A program made the position numbers and the translations under genes. Source: Phycisphaerales bacterium UBA7800 (lineage in GTDB: Bacteria; Planctomycetota; Phycisphaerae; Phycisphaerales; Phycisphaeraceae). From it: a stretch of 8,247 bases of DNA. A model generated the notes under the pieces. It was not told the origin of the DNA. It did no database searches and worked only from the letters and a program-made list of their open reading frames with translations. Below are positions 5,141 through 8,247 of the stretch, piece by piece. Location of the stretch: NCBI GenBank assembly GCA_002480565.1, contig DLCK01000014.1, positions 1 through 8,247 of the forward strand. Direction: 5' to 3'. Numbering within the stretch: position 1 is the stretch's first letter; each line of letters starts with the position of its first letter.

Positions 5141-7900
5141 ATGAGAAATTGGATCAGGCTCTGGGGCTGCGCGATCGTTGTGTTTACTTTGGCTCTGAGA
5201 GTCGATGCATCGAACATCACCTATCACAATAACGTCGCATTTGACGACTTCCCGCTGGACCTGCAAACCAACGCTTCGCTACATGACTGGGAAGACGGAT
5301 TTTTGGATGTGACGATGGCTCCCTTTGCTGCTGACAACACCGGGACGGTCGATGCCACCGCTGCATTGCAGAAAGCCATTGACTATGCCTATGACTGTAA
5401 TCTGGTGGTCTTCTTCCCCCAAGGCACCTATCGCGTATCCGATCAGCTGCGGATGATTCACAAGCAGCCAGCATCAGGCAGTCCACGCAGTCAGACCAAG
5501 TTCGTCCACAAACTCGTCGGCCAGACACTGGCAACCAAACGCCCCATCATCAAACTCACCAACAGTTCCACGGTGGCAGACAATCTTCTGATGCTCTTTG
5601 AATATCAGTTCCTCAGTAGCGCGTCAGATCCTTCCCGACACTACGGGGCAGAGCTTCGTAATATCGACATTGATATGGGCGACAATCCTTCGGTCACCGC
5701 GGTCTCCATGAGCGGGGCACAGTATTGCTTGATGCAAAACGTTGCCATCGGTGGCCAAGCCTTTGATATCGGTATCAACAATCTGCCAGGTTCCGGTGGT
5801 TCGGTACGCAACATTCAAATCACCGGCGGGCGCATTGGCATCAACCAGACCGTCTACCGTCCCAATCCCACTATCGTCGGTCTTCAACTCTCTGGCCAAA
5901 GTGAAATCGGCTTGCGTGTCAGTGAGTCCCGTGGTGCGGTCACCGTCATCGGCTTTGCCATTTCCGGTTCATCCACTGATCCCAATGTCCTGCCCATCAG
6001 TCTGCCAGGCAACTACAACCCGGCACTCAACATGGCCAGAGCCAATCTCAACCTCATCGACGGCACCATTGATCACCGGGCGCCCGGAGGCAAAGCCATC
6101 GACAACAAAAATGCCGATGTCCTGATGAAAAATGTCTACGTCCGCGCAGCCAACATCATCGAAGCCGGAACCGTCAACGGTAATGCGGATATCCTCACCG
6201 GGGATGCCACCAAATGGTATCGTGTCAGTGATTATCAATTCATCAACGGCACCGACAACAGCCACATCAATATCGACGGCATCAATCAAAACCCGTTGGG
6301 CGATGACTATGCGGCCTATGCGCCATTAGCATGGAATTACACGTCCGATGACTTTGTAAAAAAGCATGTCTGCCAATACTTCCCAACCCATGAGCAGTCC
6401 ATCGTCAATATCTGCAAGGACTATGCAGTGACGCGCGATGATGATTCGGATGATGATGCAATCGGTATCCAGCAGGCCGTGGATGACACCACCAATCCTG
6501 CCCATGCTCATTTTGGTAAAGCCGTCTTTATCCCACGTGGGGTGTTTCATATCCAACAACCCATCGTCCTCAAAGCCGGCACCAAGTTCATCGGAGCGGC
6601 GAATAACATCTCCGTCATCCATGCCAAGCGGACTTGGAAACCAGCCAGTGAAACGCAGATGATCCAGACCGTCTCCGCAACTTCAGGCCTGCCCATTTAC
6701 ATCGCCAATATCGCCATCATCCGCACTCAAGCCAAAGGCGCCCCGCAGCAGGGCTGTGAATACGTCGGATACCTCGCGGTGGATTACTACAAGACATTTC
6801 TCCAAAGTATCCTGACCGGATCGTTGGCTTACTACGACAAATGGAGCGATCCATCCTATGCCTATGCGACCCTTACCCGACTCCAAAACAATGCAGGCGG
6901 TAAGTGGTATGACTGTGTCATGCTCGGTGGACTAGGCGATACCGACGGACTGCAAAGTTGGAATGACGACGCGGCGCAGCTCAAAGTCTCCAGCAACCAT
7001 GACATGATCTTTTACAACTCATCTGTCGAACATTCCCAGCACGGGCACGGGGATCGCTACATTCACGGAGCCCAGAATCTCTACATGTTCGGCATCAAAC
7101 ATGAAGCGAACTATCCCATTGCTGAGATTGTCAACAGCAGCAATCTGCTACTCAGTGGGGGTTCGGGTAATCTGACCATATCGACGAATACGTCTGACCC
7201 ATTGATTGATATTGACAATTGCGATGACCTGGAAATCAGTCTCATCAGTCGCAAGCAAGGCAGCAGTGAACCCGTATCACGACTCTATTTAAATGATGGG
7301 TACACGATGCTCAACGCCTATGACGATATTGGACTCTATCGTGTTGGGGATGCGCCATTGACCGTGCCAACCGTTGAATTTGATGTCGAAAATCTCACGA
7401 TGGATACGGCAAACGGCATGGTGGATACCACGGGAAATCTGACAGTCTCCAGTGGTGTTGCCTCATTGGCCAGTGCTTCGGTCTTGACTCATAGTATTGT
7501 AGATGACTTTGATATGACCCTTGATTTGGCAACGACGATCCCCGGCAATCAAAACTGGTTCGTCGGACATATCTACTTCCGATACCTTGATGAAGACAAT
7601 CATTATGCCATCCGACTTGAACCCAATGGCGGACTTAAACTGCTCAAAGAAGTCAACGCAACCGCCACGGTCATGCAGACCGTTTGGAATACCGGCCTGG
7701 ATGTGACGCAACTCAATACGTTCCGAATTACAGCGCGTGGCAACCATGTTGAAATTTACGCAACGGCTCCCGGAAGCAGTGAGCAATTGATCATTGACAC
7801 CACCAGTTGCAGTGAAATTCTCACAGGACGAATCGGTGTCTACGCACGGACATCGACAGTGAACTTTGACAATCTGATCGTGACGCCGTTGTTTAAGTGA
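5141..7900 (+). CDS. secreted pectin-lyase-fold (Pectate_lyase_3-like) protein with C-terminal LamG-like domain
   Basis: This 919-aa exported protein probably binds or cleaves a polysaccharide. A signal peptide is evident (charged MRNWIR, hydrophobic 7-19, cleavage likely after A23 in VDA). The first beta-helix module starts at about 60: FAADNTGTVDATAALQKAID, then VVFFPQGTYRVSDQL (89-103), then repeated strands such as LRNIDIDMG and VRNIQITGG to about 350. A second module starts near 425: DDDAIGIQQAVDD (437-449), AVFIPRGVFHIQQPI (461-475), LKAGTKFIGA. Residues ~745-917 form a LamG / 3-keto-disaccharide-hydrolase-like beta-sandwich (YFRYLDEDNHYAIRLEP, then GRIGVYARTSTVNFDNLIV). Two tandem beta-helices recall GH55 beta-1,3-glucanases, and GH28-related proteins also fit. 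Catalytic residues are not assignable by eye, nor is the substrate. The start has GGAG (5129-5132) eight bases upstream. It appears monocistronic. Confidence 0.9.
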   Translation: MRNWIRLWGCAIVVFTLALRVDASNITYHNNVAFDDFPLDLQTNASLHDWEDGFLDVTMAPFAADNTGTVDATAALQKAIDYAYDCNLVVFFPQGTYRVSDQLRMIHKQPASGSPRSQTKFVHKLVGQTLATKRPIIKLTNSSTVADNLLMLFEYQFLSSASDPSRHYGAELRNIDIDMGDNPSVTAVSMSGAQYCLMQNVAIGGQAFDIGINNLPGSGGSVRNIQITGGRIGINQTVYRPNPTIVGLQLSGQSEIGLRVSESRGAVTVIGFAISGSSTDPNVLPISLPGNYNPALNMARANLNLIDGTIDHRAPGGKAIDNKNADVLMKNVYVRAANIIEAGTVNGNADILTGDATKWYRVSDYQFINGTDNSHINIDGINQNPLGDDYAAYAPLAWNYTSDDFVKKHVCQYFPTHEQSIVNICKDYAVTRDDDSDDDAIGIQQAVDDTTNPAHAHFGKAVFIPRGVFHIQQPIVLKAGTKFIGAANNISVIHAKRTWKPASETQMIQTVSATSGLPIYIANIAIIRTQAKGAPQQGCEYVGYLAVDYYKTFLQSILTGSLAYYDKWSDPSYAYATLTRLQNNAGGKWYDCVMLGGLGDTDGLQSWNDDAAQLKVSSNHDMIFYNSSVEHSQHGHGDRYIHGAQNLYMFGIKHEANYPIAEIVNSSNLLLSGGSGNLTISTNTSDPLIDIDNCDDLEISLISRKQGSSEPVSRLYLNDGYTMLNAYDDIGLYRVGDAPLTVPTVEFDVENLTMDTANGMVDTTGNLTVSSGVASLASASVLTHSIVDDFDMTLDLATTIPGNQNWFVGHIYFRYLDEDNHYAIRLEPNGGLKLLKEVNATATVMQTVWNTGLDVTQLNTFRITARGNHVEIYATAPGSSEQLIIDTTSCSEILTGRIGVYARTSTVNFDNLIVTPLFK

Positions 7901-8079
7901 TTCAGGACAATGTCACATCACCGATGCATTTAGAGCGTTTCAAACAATTAATCTCCACTGCGGCAAGTTCGCCAATTTTTCGTCACTCCCGCGCAGGGAC
8001 ATTATACACGTCATTTCACAAGTGCTTGTATGGATTGAGATTGCGGACGATTTAAAGGTTGAGCTTACTCGACATCATT

Positions 8080-8116
8080 CGTAGGGTGGGTTTCGCTACG
8101 CTCTACCCACCCTACG
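8080..8116. repeat. perfect 12-bp inverted repeat (GTAGGGTGGG hairpin)
   Basis: The arms CGTAGGGTGGGT (8080-8091) and ACCCACCCTACG (8105-8116) are perfectly complementary around a 13-nt loop. This GTAGGGTGGG/CCCACCCTAC hairpin is a type of dispersed intergenic repeat. It lies 180 bp after the secreted-enzyme gene and has no T-run, so it is a poor terminator. Confidence 0.75.
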
Positions 8117-8140
8117 TCAGAAGACGACGTGCATAATGTC

Positions 8141-8210
8141 CGCAGGCGGGAGTCCAGTGGTATAAGCAGGCGTTTACAGAATGCCACTGGATTCCCGCCT
8201 GCGCGGGAAT
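8141..8210. repeat. 23-bp inverted repeat with an inner 8-bp hairpin (REP-like)
   Basis: The arms 8141-8163 and 8181-8203 match at 21 of 23 positions around a 17-nt loop. The right arm itself contains the start of a perfect 8-bp hairpin, ATTCCCGC (8191-8198) with GCGGGAAT (8203-8210), so two alternative folds compete for the same bases. Confidence 0.75.
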
Positions 8211-8247
8211 GACGATACATGGAGATTATTTATTGTCACGGCGATGG

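Larger units (their letters stand above)
7980..8215. mobile_element. 236-bp nested inverted-repeat (MITE/REP-like) element
   Basis: The ends are 18-nt inverted repeats, 7980-7997 and 8198-8215, matching at 17 of 18 positions (CCTGCGCGGGARTGACGA outward-in). Inside lies a second pair, 7997-8012 and 8126-8141, matching at 15 of 16 (GACGTGYATAATGTCC). Two hairpins sit in the right two thirds. No ORF and no clear target-site duplication is visible. The CCCGCCTGCGCGGG core resembles dispersed intergenic repeats seen in many bacterial genomes. Non-autonomous mobility is inferred from the nested inverted-repeat architecture. Confidence 0.6.

Noticed and set aside
8080..8116. Possible terminator of the secreted-enzyme gene.
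   Set aside because: The hairpin is strong but has no T-run and lies 180 bp downstream inside a repeat element.

Overview
The left edge holds the 5' end of a 16S rRNA gene on the minus strand, running out of the window. The rest is a mixed chromosomal region at roughly 50% GC. The 16S segment is clearly bacterial. Its helix pattern (AGTAGAGTGGCG, AACGTGCCC, ATCAGCTTGTTGGTAAGG), together with the large exported pectin-lyase-fold enzyme carrying a C-terminal LamG-like domain, makes me lean to Planctomycetota, perhaps Phycisphaerae. That placement is from memory and is only moderately secure.

Layout. Positions 1-821 are the 16S 5' end, a leader of about 420 nt with a boxA-like element and several hairpins, and two tandem sigma70-type promoters (TTGACA/TAGAAT and TTGACA/GACAAT), all on the minus strand. 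Positions 822-1311 show no gene I can defend. Positions 1312-2639 are a tight plus-strand cluster with overlapping ends: a 54-aa candidate ORF, a 161-aa uncharacterised protein, and a 233-aa polymerase-beta-type nucleotidyltransferase with an intact GS-x10-DxD site. A methyl-accepting chemotaxis protein with a PilJ-type sensor region converges on it from the minus strand, and the two stop regions overlap by 16 bp.

Positions 4055-5140 are mostly intergenic. They contain a long imperfect inverted repeat (4308-4401) and a small minus-strand gene for a 73-aa protein with a His cluster and a C-x3-C-x2-C motif. A divergent promoter region follows. Positions 5141-7900 encode a 919-aa secreted protein with two pectate-lyase-3-like beta-helix starts and a C-terminal beta-sandwich, probably a polysaccharide-degrading enzyme. 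The right end (7980-8215) is a 236-bp nested inverted-repeat element with matching 18-nt ends, which looks like a small non-autonomous mobile or REP-type element.

There is no obvious single pathway. The rRNA operon, chemotaxis sensor and secreted glycan-active enzyme look like independent units. The least explained parts are the overlapping nucleotidyltransferase cluster, the His/Cys-rich small protein and the two inverted-repeat elements.
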